Of a stretch of 64,000 bases of DNA, positions 16,736 to 25,791 are shown in pieces. The notes below the pieces were generated by a model that worked only from the letters and a program-made list of their open reading frames with translations, was not told where the DNA came from and did not search any database. Numbering within the stretch: position 1 is the first letter of the stretch; each line of letters begins with the position of its first letter. The position numbers were made by a program, and so were the translations under genes. This stretch comes from JACKDW01 sp964621785. Lineage in GTDB: Bacteria; Myxococcota_A; Polyangia; Nannocystales; Nannocystaceae. Location of the stretch: positions 11,642-75,641 of the forward strand of contig CAZUPD010000023.1 in NCBI GenBank assembly GCA_964621785.1, in the 5' to 3' direction.

Positions 16736-17908
16736 ATGATGCCTCGCAACAATGCACAGTACTGGCGAAGCATGGCCTCTCGGTCGATCTGGGCCCATCG
16801 AAATCAGGGCGCATTCGACGAGCGGATCGAGACGGCCCTGATCGGTGCGGTTGTCGGTCTCGCCGGGCGGATGTCACGGGCGGCGATCCGCCGAGTCGCC
16901 CGCCGGGCTGCGCTTCGACTCCCATACTACGAAGTTCTGTGGCGCAACCGCAGCGCTTGGCGCCGCATCGCCATTCATCACGAGCCCGAACTTCGTCGCC
17001 GAATCAACGAGGGCCAGGGGGTTATACTTGCACCTGCACATTTTGGTCCGTACCGCTGGCTTGCGATCGAGTTGGTTGCACGCGGGTACCCGGTGACCCT
17101 CCTGATCGATCCCGACAACCAAGCCTCGGTCGATACGGATGTTCGCGCGCGGATGCAACAGGTGTTTCCCGACCTCGATTGGGGTCGGTTTGAGACCGTC
17201 AACAGCGGCGAGCCGACGGCTCTGTGGCAACTGGCCCGCGCGCTTCAGCGCGGACGCGTGGTGCTGATGTTTGCCGACGGAAATAGCGGAATCGATGGTC
17301 GGGCCGGTCGTCGCGGGGCGCTTCATCTGACGTTTTTGGGTCAGACGATCCGCGTGCGTCCCGGTATTGCGGCGCTCGCTGGGACAGCCGGTGTCGCGTT
17401 GATTCCGGTGTTTCCCCATGAGCATCGGCGGTATCCGACGTTTCGCCTCGACCAGCCGATCGCGCGCGAACCCGAGGAATCGAAGCGCGCGTTTCGAGAG
17501 CGGGCCATGCGAGAGCTCTACGCTCGGCTCGAGCGGGAGATCCTGGCGCGCCCAGGTGACTGGGAGGAGTGGTGGCTTTTGCCGCAGTGGCTCGAAGGGC
17601 CGCCGAAGGTCGCTTCTTCGCGCCAGCCGCAGGACAAGCCCTTGCGGGTCTCTGGGCCGGCACTCGTCGGCCGCAAGCTTGTCCTCCTCGACGCGGCGAC
17701 GTGGTCGCTACCTGTCCGCGGAGACGTGTTTGACTTCGCAAATCGCCACTCCCTCGGCCGCGATCCAGAGCTCGTGCGCTTGGTGTGGGCCGCCGAGCAG
17801 GAGATGTCGGCAAGGACCTGGCTGACACAACAGGATGATCCCAGCAGGGCCAAGCAATGGCTACGCGAGCTCCACCGTGTGGGCATTGTGACCGCCCGAC
17901 GAAGCTAG
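16736..17908 (+). CDS. LpxL/HtrB-like acyltransferase with C-terminal extension
   Basis: A 390-residue protein. Residues ~75-290 match the lysophospholipid/lipid A acyltransferase family. The motif region is APAHFGPYRW, where the acidic residue of the usual HX4(D/E) is an arginine, so catalysis may be altered or a different residue may serve. The last ~90 residues form a PqqD-like domain similar in texture to the N-terminus of the preceding ureohydrolase. Aryl polyene clusters also contain such an acyltransferase. It is the last gene of the plus-strand arm. Confidence 0.75.
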   Translation: MMPRNNAQYWRSMASRSIWAHRNQGAFDERIETALIGAVVGLAGRMSRAAIRRVARRAALRLPYYEVLWRNRSAWRRIAIHHEPELRRRINEGQGVILAPAHFGPYRWLAIELVARGYPVTLLIDPDNQASVDTDVRARMQQVFPDLDWGRFETVNSGEPTALWQLARALQRGRVVLMFADGNSGIDGRAGRRGALHLTFLGQTIRVRPGIAALAGTAGVALIPVFPHEHRRYPTFRLDQPIAREPEESKRAFRERAMRELYARLEREILARPGDWEEWWLLPQWLEGPPKVASSRQPQDKPLRVSGPALVGRKLVLLDAATWSLPVRGDVFDFANRHSLGRDPELVRLVWAAEQEMSARTWLTQQDDPSRAKQWLRELHRVGIVTARRS

Positions 17909-18026
17909 TGTTGGTACATGTAAAATTGGTCCAAGAGATCGAGGGAGCCGACATGGGGGCGGGTGCAGTTCCAAGCCGAACTTCAGACTAGAGTCCACCA
18001 CCCGACCGATGTACCCTGACGCCGCC

Positions 18027-18674
18027 GTGCCCGAGTCCCTCCTCTCCGTCATGTATTGGCTGCATATCGCGGCTGGCGGGCTCGCCCTCGCATCGGGAAC
18101 CGTTGCGGTACTCGCCCGCAAAGGGAGGTCGGTACACCGCGGTGCAGGTAAGTTGTTTGTGGTCGCGATGATGACGATCGCCGCGACGGCGGTGTGTCTC
18201 GCCGTCGTGCGGACCAATCGGTTTTTGTTGTTCCTCGGGCTGTTTTCGGCCTACCTGACAGCCTCAGGTCGGCTCGCTCTGACGCGCAAGAAGTTGCCGG
18301 TCGACACCCCGGCCCCTCGAACTCACTGGGTGTTGCCGAGTTTGATGCTCGCTGTCGTACTCGGGTTTAGCGTGTCGTTGCTCGAGCGGTTCATGCCGCT
18401 GCTGGCCGGCTTCATGGCGCTGAGTGTGTTGCGCTCGAGTACCGAACTCCGGCGTATGCGACGCGGATGGTCCGATCGCAATCACTGGCTTATCGAGCAT
18501 CTGTTCAGCATGGGCACCGCTTTCATCGCCAGCCTGACTGCTTTTGTCGTCGTCAATGTCGGTCGACTCGGGGCGGGCCCGGTGGTCGGCTATCTGTCGT
18601 GGATCGCACCGACGGCTGTCGGTGTCCCCATCATCATTCGGGCGACGCGGCGCTACCGTTCGAGCGCCGAGTAA
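18027..18674 (+). CDS. DUF2306-like membrane protein
   Basis: A 215-residue protein with six or seven hydrophobic segments and HIAAGGLAL / KGRSVHRGAGKLF at the N-terminal end, as in DUF2306 membrane proteins. GTG 18027 is preferred because TACCCT lies 9 bases upstream; an ATG at 18009 would overlap that promoter element. The function is not known. It converges with the TerB-like gene, with a 35-base gap. Confidence 0.65.
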   Translation: MPESLLSVMYWLHIAAGGLALASGTVAVLARKGRSVHRGAGKLFVVAMMTIAATAVCLAVVRTNRFLLFLGLFSAYLTASGRLALTRKKLPVDTPAPRTHWVLPSLMLAVVLGFSVSLLERFMPLLAGFMALSVLRSSTELRRMRRGWSDRNHWLIEHLFSMGTAFIASLTAFVVVNVGRLGAGPVVGYLSWIAPTAVGVPIIIRATRRYRSSAE

Positions 18675-18709
18675 TCGTTGTCTCTACAAGTTTGCCTCGA
18701 CTCGCGGGC

Positions 18710-19420
18710 TTAGTTCGCCGATTCGAGCACCGAAACATCGAGCGACGCGTCGCTCGCCAACCTACGCAGATGGGTCAACCCCGAGGTTGCATTTTCGGTT
18801 TTTGCCAACTGTGCGGCGATCTCCTTGAGGATTTTCTGCTGGCGCGCGGCGGGCAGCAGGGCCAGACGGTTGGTGATCTCGTCGTCCGCCGGCGGGCGGT
18901 CGATCAGCTGCAGCAGTTTTCTGGCGCGGACCTTGCTGATCGGCAAGCCGTCGACCATCGCTTCAAAGTGTTTGCGATCGGCTTCGCTGATGTCGCCGTC
19001 GAGCCCGAGGACGACCGCGACCATGCTGGCCTGAAGTTCACCTGACTCGACAGCAGTCGCAGTCCAGGCACGCCGCCACTTGTTCGCCTTGGGCGGGTGG
19101 ACGTTGAGGGTTCCGGCAATTTTTTCAAAGATCCGGACCTCGGCCATCGAGGCTTCTCCGTCGACTAGCGCCATCGACCAGACTTGCTCGAGCAACGGTT
19201 CGGGATCCTTGACCCGCGGGGCCGGTAGGGTGTCGAAGTGCTTTTGCAAGCCCTCGAGATCGGTCAGCAAATCCATCCAATGGTCTTGGTCCTCGGCATC
19301 GACATGTTCGTTGACGATCGCCAACACACGGCCGGCTTCGGTTCCCTTGAGCACGCGATCAGCCATGGCGATCATGGCTGACGAGGTGAGGATCCATTCC
19401 TGGTCAGGCGTAAGTGGCAC
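18710..19420 (-). CDS. TerB-like helical protein
   Basis: A 236-residue all-helical soluble protein. MALVDGEASMAEVRIFEKIA and a second ALD/VLGLDGDISEADRKHFEAM segment resemble tandem TerB/DjlA-type motifs with acidic metal-binding positions. GTG 19420 has AGGAG upstream. The longer ORF reaching 19549 is ignored. It is probably a stress- or metal-related regulator, with low specificity. Confidence 0.6.
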   Translation of the reverse strand: MPLTPDQEWILTSSAMIAMADRVLKGTEAGRVLAIVNEHVDAEDQDHWMDLLTDLEGLQKHFDTLPAPRVKDPEPLLEQVWSMALVDGEASMAEVRIFEKIAGTLNVHPPKANKWRRAWTATAVESGELQASMVAVVLGLDGDISEADRKHFEAMVDGLPISKVRARKLLQLIDRPPADDEITNRLALLPAARQQKILKEIAAQLAKTENATSGLTHLRRLASDASLDVSVLESAN

Positions 19421-19580
19421 GGTGACTCCTCGGTAGACGTGGCCAGACGGTTGATGGTCCGCGGCCGACATTTTGGTTGTACTACGGATGACGGCCGACA
19501 TAAACGCAGGACAATGCGTGTTGCCGCGCGCCTTCGCGTGTATGCGCACATTTTTTCACCAACGGGTGTACCCTGTGGAC

Positions 19581-20399
19581 ATGTTGACCTCAGCCGAAGT
19601 TGCCCGTCTCGAAGAGCCGCGTCAGGCGGGGCTACTCGCCGCAGTCACGCCGTTGTGCCAGCCGTTTGCCGGAGGTGTGATGGGGTTTCACGAACCCGGA
19701 TCGTGGCAAAACCAAGCCTGTGGTGTGGGCCTTTGCGGGCCGGTTTCGATGGCAGAAGTCGATGAGCTCGTGGCGTTTTACCAGTCGCGCGGGGTTGAGC
19801 CGCGGGTTGAACTTTCACCATTCGCCGATCCGAGTTTGGTCGAGGGCCTCGGAAAACGTGGGTTTATCGTCCGGGAGTTCGAAAATGTGCTCAGCCGTGC
19901 GTTGCCCGCAGGCGAAGATCTTCGGGGCGTGCTTCCCCACGGCTGGCCCGAAGGACTTGTGATTTGCCCGGTCGAGCGCGGTGACGAGAATGGGATCGAC
20001 CGCGCGGTCGAGCTGACGTTGGCGGGATTTTACCCCAAGGGCCATATCCCAGATCCGATGCGTGCGGCGTGTAAGACCACGATGACACTCGCATCGACGG
20101 AGGTGTTTGTCGCCGAGGTTGCCGGAATGCCTGTCGCCGCCGGATCCCTCGGCGTCGCCGAGCGCGTTGCCAGCCTGATGGGTGTGTCGACCGATCCAGC
20201 CTATCGCCGACGCGGGGTCCAACAGGCGTTGATCGCCCATCGTCTGCAGGTTGCGCGCGAACGTGGATGTGTACTTGCAACCATTGCCAGTCGCCCCGGG
20301 ATCCCGACCGAGCGCAACGCAGTACGTATGGGCTTTCATGTGGCCTACACCCGGGTTGTGGTGGTCAAGACTGGGGCGGGACTTGTGCCATCACCGTAG
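19581..20399 (+). CDS. GNAT-family N-acetyltransferase
   Basis: A 272-residue protein with a C-terminal GNAT fold. The acetyl-CoA loop is RRRGVQQALIAHRL, preceded by the strand MGVSTDPAY. The N-terminal ~130 residues form another alpha/beta domain, possibly a degenerate GNAT. ATG 19581 is chosen because TACCCT lies 6 bases upstream with no Shine-Dalgarno. The substrate is unknown. The palindrome TGTACTTGCA is at 20270. Confidence 0.8.
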   Translation: MLTSAEVARLEEPRQAGLLAAVTPLCQPFAGGVMGFHEPGSWQNQACGVGLCGPVSMAEVDELVAFYQSRGVEPRVELSPFADPSLVEGLGKRGFIVREFENVLSRALPAGEDLRGVLPHGWPEGLVICPVERGDENGIDRAVELTLAGFYPKGHIPDPMRAACKTTMTLASTEVFVAEVAGMPVAAGSLGVAERVASLMGVSTDPAYRRRGVQQALIAHRLQVARERGCVLATIASRPGIPTERNAVRMGFHVAYTRVVVVKTGAGLVPSP

Positions 20400-20446
20400 C
20401 ATTGAGATGGGATTGATTGTATCGACAAGCATGCGAGGCAACCGGA

Positions 20447-22786
20447 CTACCGGCCGCGTTTGGAAAACGCATCTCCGCGGACCAGCGCCTGCGGATCGAT
20501 TGTCGATGGTGCCCCGCCCAAGTAGGTGTGAAACCAGTCGAGGTGGGCCGCGTAGTACAGCGGCATCGACTTGATGTAGCTTGGCCAGTGACCGTCGTTG
20601 GGGAACACGATCAGGCGTGCGGGGATGTTTTGCCGCCGCAGCGCGGTAAACAGTTGCAGGCTTTGGGTGTAGGGCACGCGGTAGTCGAGCTCGCCGGTGA
20701 TCACCAGGGTCGGAGTCTCGAACTTTTGTGCGAGCAGGGCCGGGTTATGCTTCGCGTATGCTCCGCGAGCCTCCCACACCGGCCCGCCGAGGTCCCACTC
20801 GGGAAACCACAGTTCCTCGGTCGCGGCGTAAAACGACGGCAGGTCGTAGATCCCCATCATCGAGGCAATCGCCTTGAACCGGTTTGTATGGCCTAAAAAC
20901 CAGTTCATCATGTAGCCGCCGTAGGACCATCCCATTGCGCCCATGCGTTCGGGGTCGACATAGGGGAGCTCGGCGAGGGTCACGGTCACGGCCATCAGGT
21001 CGCGGTACACACCACCGCCCCAGTCGTTGGAAATCGCGTCGGTGAACGTTTGCCCGTAGCCGGTGGAGCCCCGCGGGTTTGCAAATGCAACCACATATCC
21101 GGCGCCTGGGTAGACCTGCCAATCCCCGCGGAGTTTGTCGACCCACTGCGACTGTGGTCCGCCGTGGACATTGAGGATCAGCGGGTAGGCCTTGCCGGCT
21201 TGAAACCCGTGGGGCTTGACCACAAACGTGTGGATCTTGTGCCCGTCGGGCCCGTCGATCCACAGTTCTTCCGCCGGTCGGATGTCGTATTTCTTGGCGA
21301 CCGCCCGGTTGAAGCCCGTCAGACGTTGCACACCCGTGCCCGCTGGATCGGCCGTGTAGAGCTCAACCGGCGTGCCGACATTCGCAAATGTAAATGCAAG
21401 ATTTCCCTGGTTGTCGAGCGACCAACTCTGCGCCGAAGGAAGGGCGAGATCTTCGATGGTGCCGGTTGCGACATCGACCTTGAACAGTGGCGTTCGACCC
21501 TTGACGTCGGCCTGAAAGACGATCGACTTGCTGTCAGCGGTCCAGGCAATGTCGGTCACCCAGTTGTCGAAACGCTCGCTCAACACCCGGGTTTGGCCCG
21601 AGGCTCGGTCGTACACCGCGAGGCGGAAACGGTCGGCCTCGAATCCGCCGCGGGTCTGGCGGCGAAATGCGATCGCGCTACCGTCGGGTGCGTAGACCGG
21701 ATCGCCATCAAATCCGGGGTTGTCGACCGTTAGATTGAGGGGTTCACCGGCGGGTTTGCCTTTGCGCAGGGGAATGACCCACAGGTCTTTATTCGTTGTG
21801 TGTGCACGGTTTTCTGGAGGCTCGCGGTTGCTCGTCACACACAACTCGCGGCCGTCGGGCGACAGGGCAAACGCCTTGGAGGAGGCACGGAAGGCCGGTG
21901 AGTCGAAATCCCCCGGGGTGAGGTCGGTGATGCGTTTGCGGGCGACATCGTAGGCCAGCACATGGGTGCGGCGGCCGTCGGCGTAGCTGGTCCAGTGGCG
22001 GTAGAGCAGGTCGTCGGCAATGTGGGCCTTGACCGGGTTTTGCTTGTGCTGCTCGAGCCGGAGTTTTGTTTTTTTGGCATTGGCCCCGAGGTCGGGGAAC
22101 ACTTTACTTGTAAAGACAATTATTTTGCCGTCCGCGCTCCACTCGGGGTTGTGGATCCCGGTCGGAAAGTTGGTCAACACCTCGGCTTCGCCCCCGTCGA
22201 CGGGCATGCGATACAGCTGGGAGGTTCCGTCGCGGTCGGACACAAACAGGATCGAGCGACCGTCGGGCGACCACCGCGGATGGCTGTCGGAGGCCTTGTG
22301 GTGGGTGAGTTGGGTGCGTTGCTCGCCGTCCTTCGAGACCCGGTAAATATCGCGATTTTGGGTGCCGTTTTTGAGGTCGTACCGGGTGACTGTCAGGACC
22401 AGACGCGAGCCGTCGGGCGACCACTGGGGATCGGAAACCGCCTGAAGATCGTAGAGGGCCTCGATCGTAAAGGGTTTTTTACGTGCATCTGCACGGTTTT
22501 CCGGGTCCCGTCTTGCTCGCAGATCGACGCCGCCCAACCGCTGGTTGTCAGGATCGGTCGAGGGTTCATAGGGAACCTCGAGCTCGACCACATCCGTCGG
22601 TGCGGCCGTGTCCGGGCGGACGACATCGCTCGAGTCAACCGGTTGGAGGACCGGCTGTGGTTTTGCCCCGTCCTCGGCTTGGGTATTGGCTTGGTGCGCC
22701 TTTGGCTGCTGCCGCGGTTGGGTCTGGCAGCCGACAACCGCGATCGACGCGGCGAGCAGCCACGATGCATGGGACAGGTGGGACAT
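20447..22786 (-). CDS. S9-family prolyl oligopeptidase/dipeptidyl peptidase lipoprotein
   Basis: A 779-residue lipoprotein (lipobox VVGC at about residue 20). A linker leads into a beta-propeller with repeated W-SPDG-type motifs (residues ~100-500) and a C-terminal alpha/beta-hydrolase domain. The catalytic Ser is in GWSYGGYM, the Asp in GELDYRVP and the His in NDGHWPS. It should cleave small peptides in the periplasm or at the cell surface. Four iterated palindromes lie within it or its flank (21080, 21389, 22484 and the neighbour copy 20270). Confidence 0.9.
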   Translation of the reverse strand: MSHLSHASWLLAASIAVVGCQTQPRQQPKAHQANTQAEDGAKPQPVLQPVDSSDVVRPDTAAPTDVVELEVPYEPSTDPDNQRLGGVDLRARRDPENRADARKKPFTIEALYDLQAVSDPQWSPDGSRLVLTVTRYDLKNGTQNRDIYRVSKDGEQRTQLTHHKASDSHPRWSPDGRSILFVSDRDGTSQLYRMPVDGGEAEVLTNFPTGIHNPEWSADGKIIVFTSKVFPDLGANAKKTKLRLEQHKQNPVKAHIADDLLYRHWTSYADGRRTHVLAYDVARKRITDLTPGDFDSPAFRASSKAFALSPDGRELCVTSNREPPENRAHTTNKDLWVIPLRKGKPAGEPLNLTVDNPGFDGDPVYAPDGSAIAFRRQTRGGFEADRFRLAVYDRASGQTRVLSERFDNWVTDIAWTADSKSIVFQADVKGRTPLFKVDVATGTIEDLALPSAQSWSLDNQGNLAFTFANVGTPVELYTADPAGTGVQRLTGFNRAVAKKYDIRPAEELWIDGPDGHKIHTFVVKPHGFQAGKAYPLILNVHGGPQSQWVDKLRGDWQVYPGAGYVVAFANPRGSTGYGQTFTDAISNDWGGGVYRDLMAVTVTLAELPYVDPERMGAMGWSYGGYMMNWFLGHTNRFKAIASMMGIYDLPSFYAATEELWFPEWDLGGPVWEARGAYAKHNPALLAQKFETPTLVITGELDYRVPYTQSLQLFTALRRQNIPARLIVFPNDGHWPSYIKSMPLYYAAHLDWFHTYLGGAPSTIDPQALVRGDAFSKRGR

Positions 22787-22969
22787 TGTCGGGGGCGCAG
22801 CGTAACAAATCCGCGGAGTAGGGCACAGATTGGCCGGTGGCTACGGGCAGCCGATCTCCGGTCGCCGAACCAGCAACCGTGCCGCAGACAAGGGGTGCTC
22901 CGTTGCCGAAATTGCAGCGACCACCGCGAGCGAACTGTCTGTGAGGTTGTCCTCGCACGACGGAAAAAA

Positions 22970-23043
22970 TGGGCCTGCTCGGGCTTGAACCGAGGACCGT
23001 CCGGTTATGAGCCGGCTGCTCTGACCAACTGAGCTACAGGCCC
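22970..23043 (-). tRNA. tRNA with CAU anticodon (elongator Met, or Ile2)
   Basis: The minus strand folds as a full cloverleaf. The acceptor GGGCCTG pairs with CAGGCCC, followed by an unpaired A. The D arm is GCTC/GAGC, the anticodon loop CTCATAA gives CAU, and the T arm is CTCGG/CCGAG with loop TTCAAGC. The first pair of the anticodon stem is a G-A mismatch. CCA is not encoded. CAU could be elongator methionine or lysidine-modified Ile2. The first acceptor pair G-C argues against the initiator, which usually has C-A. Confidence 0.92.
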
Positions 23044-23181
23044 GAACCCCGCACATCGCGCAAATCACAGCGTCAGGATTCGATAGCGGCGACTATACGG
23101 GAACGTCGACACGCCGGCAATCTGAGTTTCGCACGTCATGTAGCGAGTGAACGCCGTTGCAGTCTGGTAGGTTGTCCCCAT

Positions 23182-24516
23182 ATGGACTCGATCGAGACGG
23201 TCCACCGGCTTCAATTCGCGTTCACGGTTACGTACCACTACCTCTTTCCCCAGCTGACCATGGGGTTAGCGCTGTTGATCGTGGTCCTCAAAACCATTGC
23301 CCTGCGCACGGGGAGCGTCTGGGCGCACGAGGGCGTCCGGTTTTGGGCCAAGGTGTTTGGCCTCAGCTTTGTCATGGGCGTGGTCACCGGGATCCCCCTC
23401 GAATTTCAGTTTGGCACCAACTGGTCGCGGTTTTCCGAGGGCACCGGCAGCGTCATCGGTCAGACATTGGCGATGGAAGGTGTGTTTGCATTCTTCCTCG
23501 AGTCGGCGTTTTTGTACGCAGTCCTCACCGGTGAAAAGTGGCTCAGCCCGCGGATGCACTGGGTCGCCTGCGTCTGCATTTGCCTCGGCTCATGGCTGTC
23601 AGGCCTGTTTATCGTCGCCACCAATGCGTGGATGCAACACCCGGTCGGCTATCACCTCGACGCCGACGGTCGGTTTGTTCTCGACAGCTTTTGGGCCCTG
23701 TTTCAAAATCCGTGGTTTCATTGGCAATACATGCATACGATGCTTGGCTCGCTGGTCACCGCATCGGTTGTGATGGCCGCCACCGGGGCGCTCTACCTGT
23801 TGCTGCGGCGCCACCGAGACCACGCCAAGTTGTTTGTCCGGACCGGCGTGGTGGCTGGCCTGTTCGCCATGGCGATGGTGGCCTTCCCCACCGGGCACAT
23901 GCAGGTTGAAAATGTCATTGAGCACCAGCCGACCGCATTTGTAGCCATGGAAGGGCACTTTGAGACCAAATCGGGGGCGGGCATGAACGTGATTGGCCAG
24001 CCCGACATGCAGGCGTTGCGGCTCGACAACGTTATCGCGGTTCCCCAAGTGTTGTCGGTGCTGACCCATCGCGACCGCACCGCCGAAGTCAAGGGGCTCA
24101 CGAGTTATCCGCGCGAGCAATGGCCGAGCAACATCCCGCTTTTGTACTACTGCTACCACATCATGGTCGGCCTTGGGACCATCTTCCTCGCCATCTTGAG
24201 CCTGTGTGCGTTGCAGTTGTGGCGCAAAAAACTGTATGAGCAACGATTGCTTCTGTGGGTGCTTGTGCTCAGTACCCCGCTGCCATTTATCGCCAATACA
24301 GCCGGGTGGATCACCGCCGAAACTGGACGTCAGCCGTGGGTGGTCTACGGCCTCATGCGCACAGCCGACGGCTTCTCACCCGGCGTGTCGACGGGCAACG
24401 TCCTGTTTAGTCTGCTCGGGTTTCTGGGTCTGTACGCGCTGTTGAGCATCCTGTACGTGTTGTTGTTGACCAAAATCATCATCGCCGGCCCAGGCGGGGA
24501 GACCGACCATGCTTGA
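23182..24516 (+). CDS. cydA: Cytochrome bd-type quinol oxidase subunit I
   Basis: A 444-residue integral membrane protein with about nine segments. The N-terminal RLQFAFTVTYHYLFPQLTMG carries the heme-ligand His of CydA, and GIPLEFQFGTNW with QTLAMEGVFAFFLES is strongly conserved. It has a short Q-loop like CIO-type enzymes. It oxidises quinol and reduces oxygen to water with CydB. TAGGTT lies 8 bases before the ATG, with no clear Shine-Dalgarno. Confidence 0.95.
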   Translation: MDSIETVHRLQFAFTVTYHYLFPQLTMGLALLIVVLKTIALRTGSVWAHEGVRFWAKVFGLSFVMGVVTGIPLEFQFGTNWSRFSEGTGSVIGQTLAMEGVFAFFLESAFLYAVLTGEKWLSPRMHWVACVCICLGSWLSGLFIVATNAWMQHPVGYHLDADGRFVLDSFWALFQNPWFHWQYMHTMLGSLVTASVVMAATGALYLLLRRHRDHAKLFVRTGVVAGLFAMAMVAFPTGHMQVENVIEHQPTAFVAMEGHFETKSGAGMNVIGQPDMQALRLDNVIAVPQVLSVLTHRDRTAEVKGLTSYPREQWPSNIPLLYYCYHIMVGLGTIFLAILSLCALQLWRKKLYEQRLLLWVLVLSTPLPFIANTAGWITAETGRQPWVVYGLMRTADGFSPGVSTGNVLFSLLGFLGLYALLSILYVLLLTKIIIAGPGGETDHA

Positions 24517-24566
24517 GCCCATCGTCGAACAAATATGTATCTGCATAAAATGTAGTGAGGCGACCT

Positions 24567-25610
24567 GTGGCTGAGCTGTGGTACGTGATCGTCGTGGCGA
24601 TGATCGCCACCTATGTCGTGCTCGACGGCTTTGACCTCGGTGTCGGCCTGCTCCAGCGGCTTGTCACCCGCACCGAAGCTGAGCGGGCGGCGTGCATCGA
24701 GTCAATCGGCCCGGTGTGGGACGGCAATGAAGTGTGGTTGATCGCCGGTGGAGGTTGTCTATACATGGCTTTCCCGAGCTTGTACGCCACCGGGTTTAGC
24801 GGGTTTTACCTCCCCCTGATGTTGGTGTTGTGGCTGCTGACGCTGCGGGCGATCGCGATCGAGCTCCGGCACCAGCTCCACCACGAGCTGTGGGCCACCC
24901 TGTGGGACACGGTGTTGGCGTTCGCCAGCGGATTGCTCGCCCTGGTGTTGGGTGCCGCTGTGGGCAATCTCGTCCGAGGTGTCCCCCTGACCGCCGATGG
25001 TGGGTTTTTCATGGGTTTTTGGACCGACTTCACAGCGACCGGCGAACACCTCGGGGTTCTCGATGTTTATACAATCACTGTCGGTCTGTGTGCCGTCGCA
25101 CTGATGGCCTTGCACGGAGGGCTGTGGTTGCTCGACCGGGTCGAAGGAACCTTTCAAACGCGCACACGGACGCTGTGCAATCGCCTGTTTGCTGCCGTCG
25201 GTACCCTGCTCGCCGCCGTCACAGCCGCCAGTTTTTTTGTCCAACCAAACCTCGGCCAACGGCTGAGCGAGTCGAGTTGGGGGGTCGTGTTTCCGGTGGT
25301 CGCCGCGGGTGGCTTCGGGTGGGCGCTGTGGCAGCACCGACGAGGCCATACCCGTCAGGCTTTTTTAGGTTCATGTGCACTCATCTATGGCTTGGTCGCC
25401 AGCGCGGCCTACGGAACCTATCCCTATGTACTCATCGGAGTCGAGCCGGGGACGGGGCTGACAATCGCCGAGTCCGCGGCACCGCCGTACGGACTCGAAG
25501 TCGCATTATGGTGGTGGATCCCCGGACTTTGCCTGGTGCTTGCCTACCACTGGTTTGTGTATACACGAATGCCGCGCACGCTGACCGTCGATAAAATCGC
25601 GGAACCCTGA
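24567..25610 (+). CDS. cydB: Cytochrome bd-type quinol oxidase subunit II
   Basis: A 347-residue membrane protein beginning LWYVIVVAMIATYVVLDGFDLG, the CydB signature, with GPVWDGNEVWLI following. GTG 24567 is preferred, with GAGG 6 bases upstream, over the in-frame GTG at 24555. It lies 50 bases after cydA, and the gap contains the palindrome TGTATCTGCA (24536-24545). No CydX-sized ORF is evident after it. A palindrome (25656) also follows the gene. Confidence 0.93.
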   Translation: MAELWYVIVVAMIATYVVLDGFDLGVGLLQRLVTRTEAERAACIESIGPVWDGNEVWLIAGGGCLYMAFPSLYATGFSGFYLPLMLVLWLLTLRAIAIELRHQLHHELWATLWDTVLAFASGLLALVLGAAVGNLVRGVPLTADGGFFMGFWTDFTATGEHLGVLDVYTITVGLCAVALMALHGGLWLLDRVEGTFQTRTRTLCNRLFAAVGTLLAAVTAASFFVQPNLGQRLSESSWGVVFPVVAAGGFGWALWQHRRGHTRQAFLGSCALIYGLVASAAYGTYPYVLIGVEPGTGLTIAESAAPPYGLEVALWWWIPGLCLVLAYHWFVYTRMPRTLTVDKIAEP

Positions 25611-25791
25611 CGAGGACCTGACGATGGCTGCGAGTCGTCCGTAGAAAAAAATAATTGTAGATGCATTTTAGAGCCGCGCGTCCGCCTCGCAGATCGTATG
25701 ATGGGCAACATCGCGAGACGCCGACGAACGGGCCGCCTGGCCGCTGGGATCGGAGTCGACCGATCGGTGTGGCGATGCGTATACTGCTCCC

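Noticed and set aside
24555..24566. Alternative cydB start at GTG 24555
   Set aside because: GTG 24567 has a ribosome site (GAGG) at the right distance and matches the usual CydB N-terminus.
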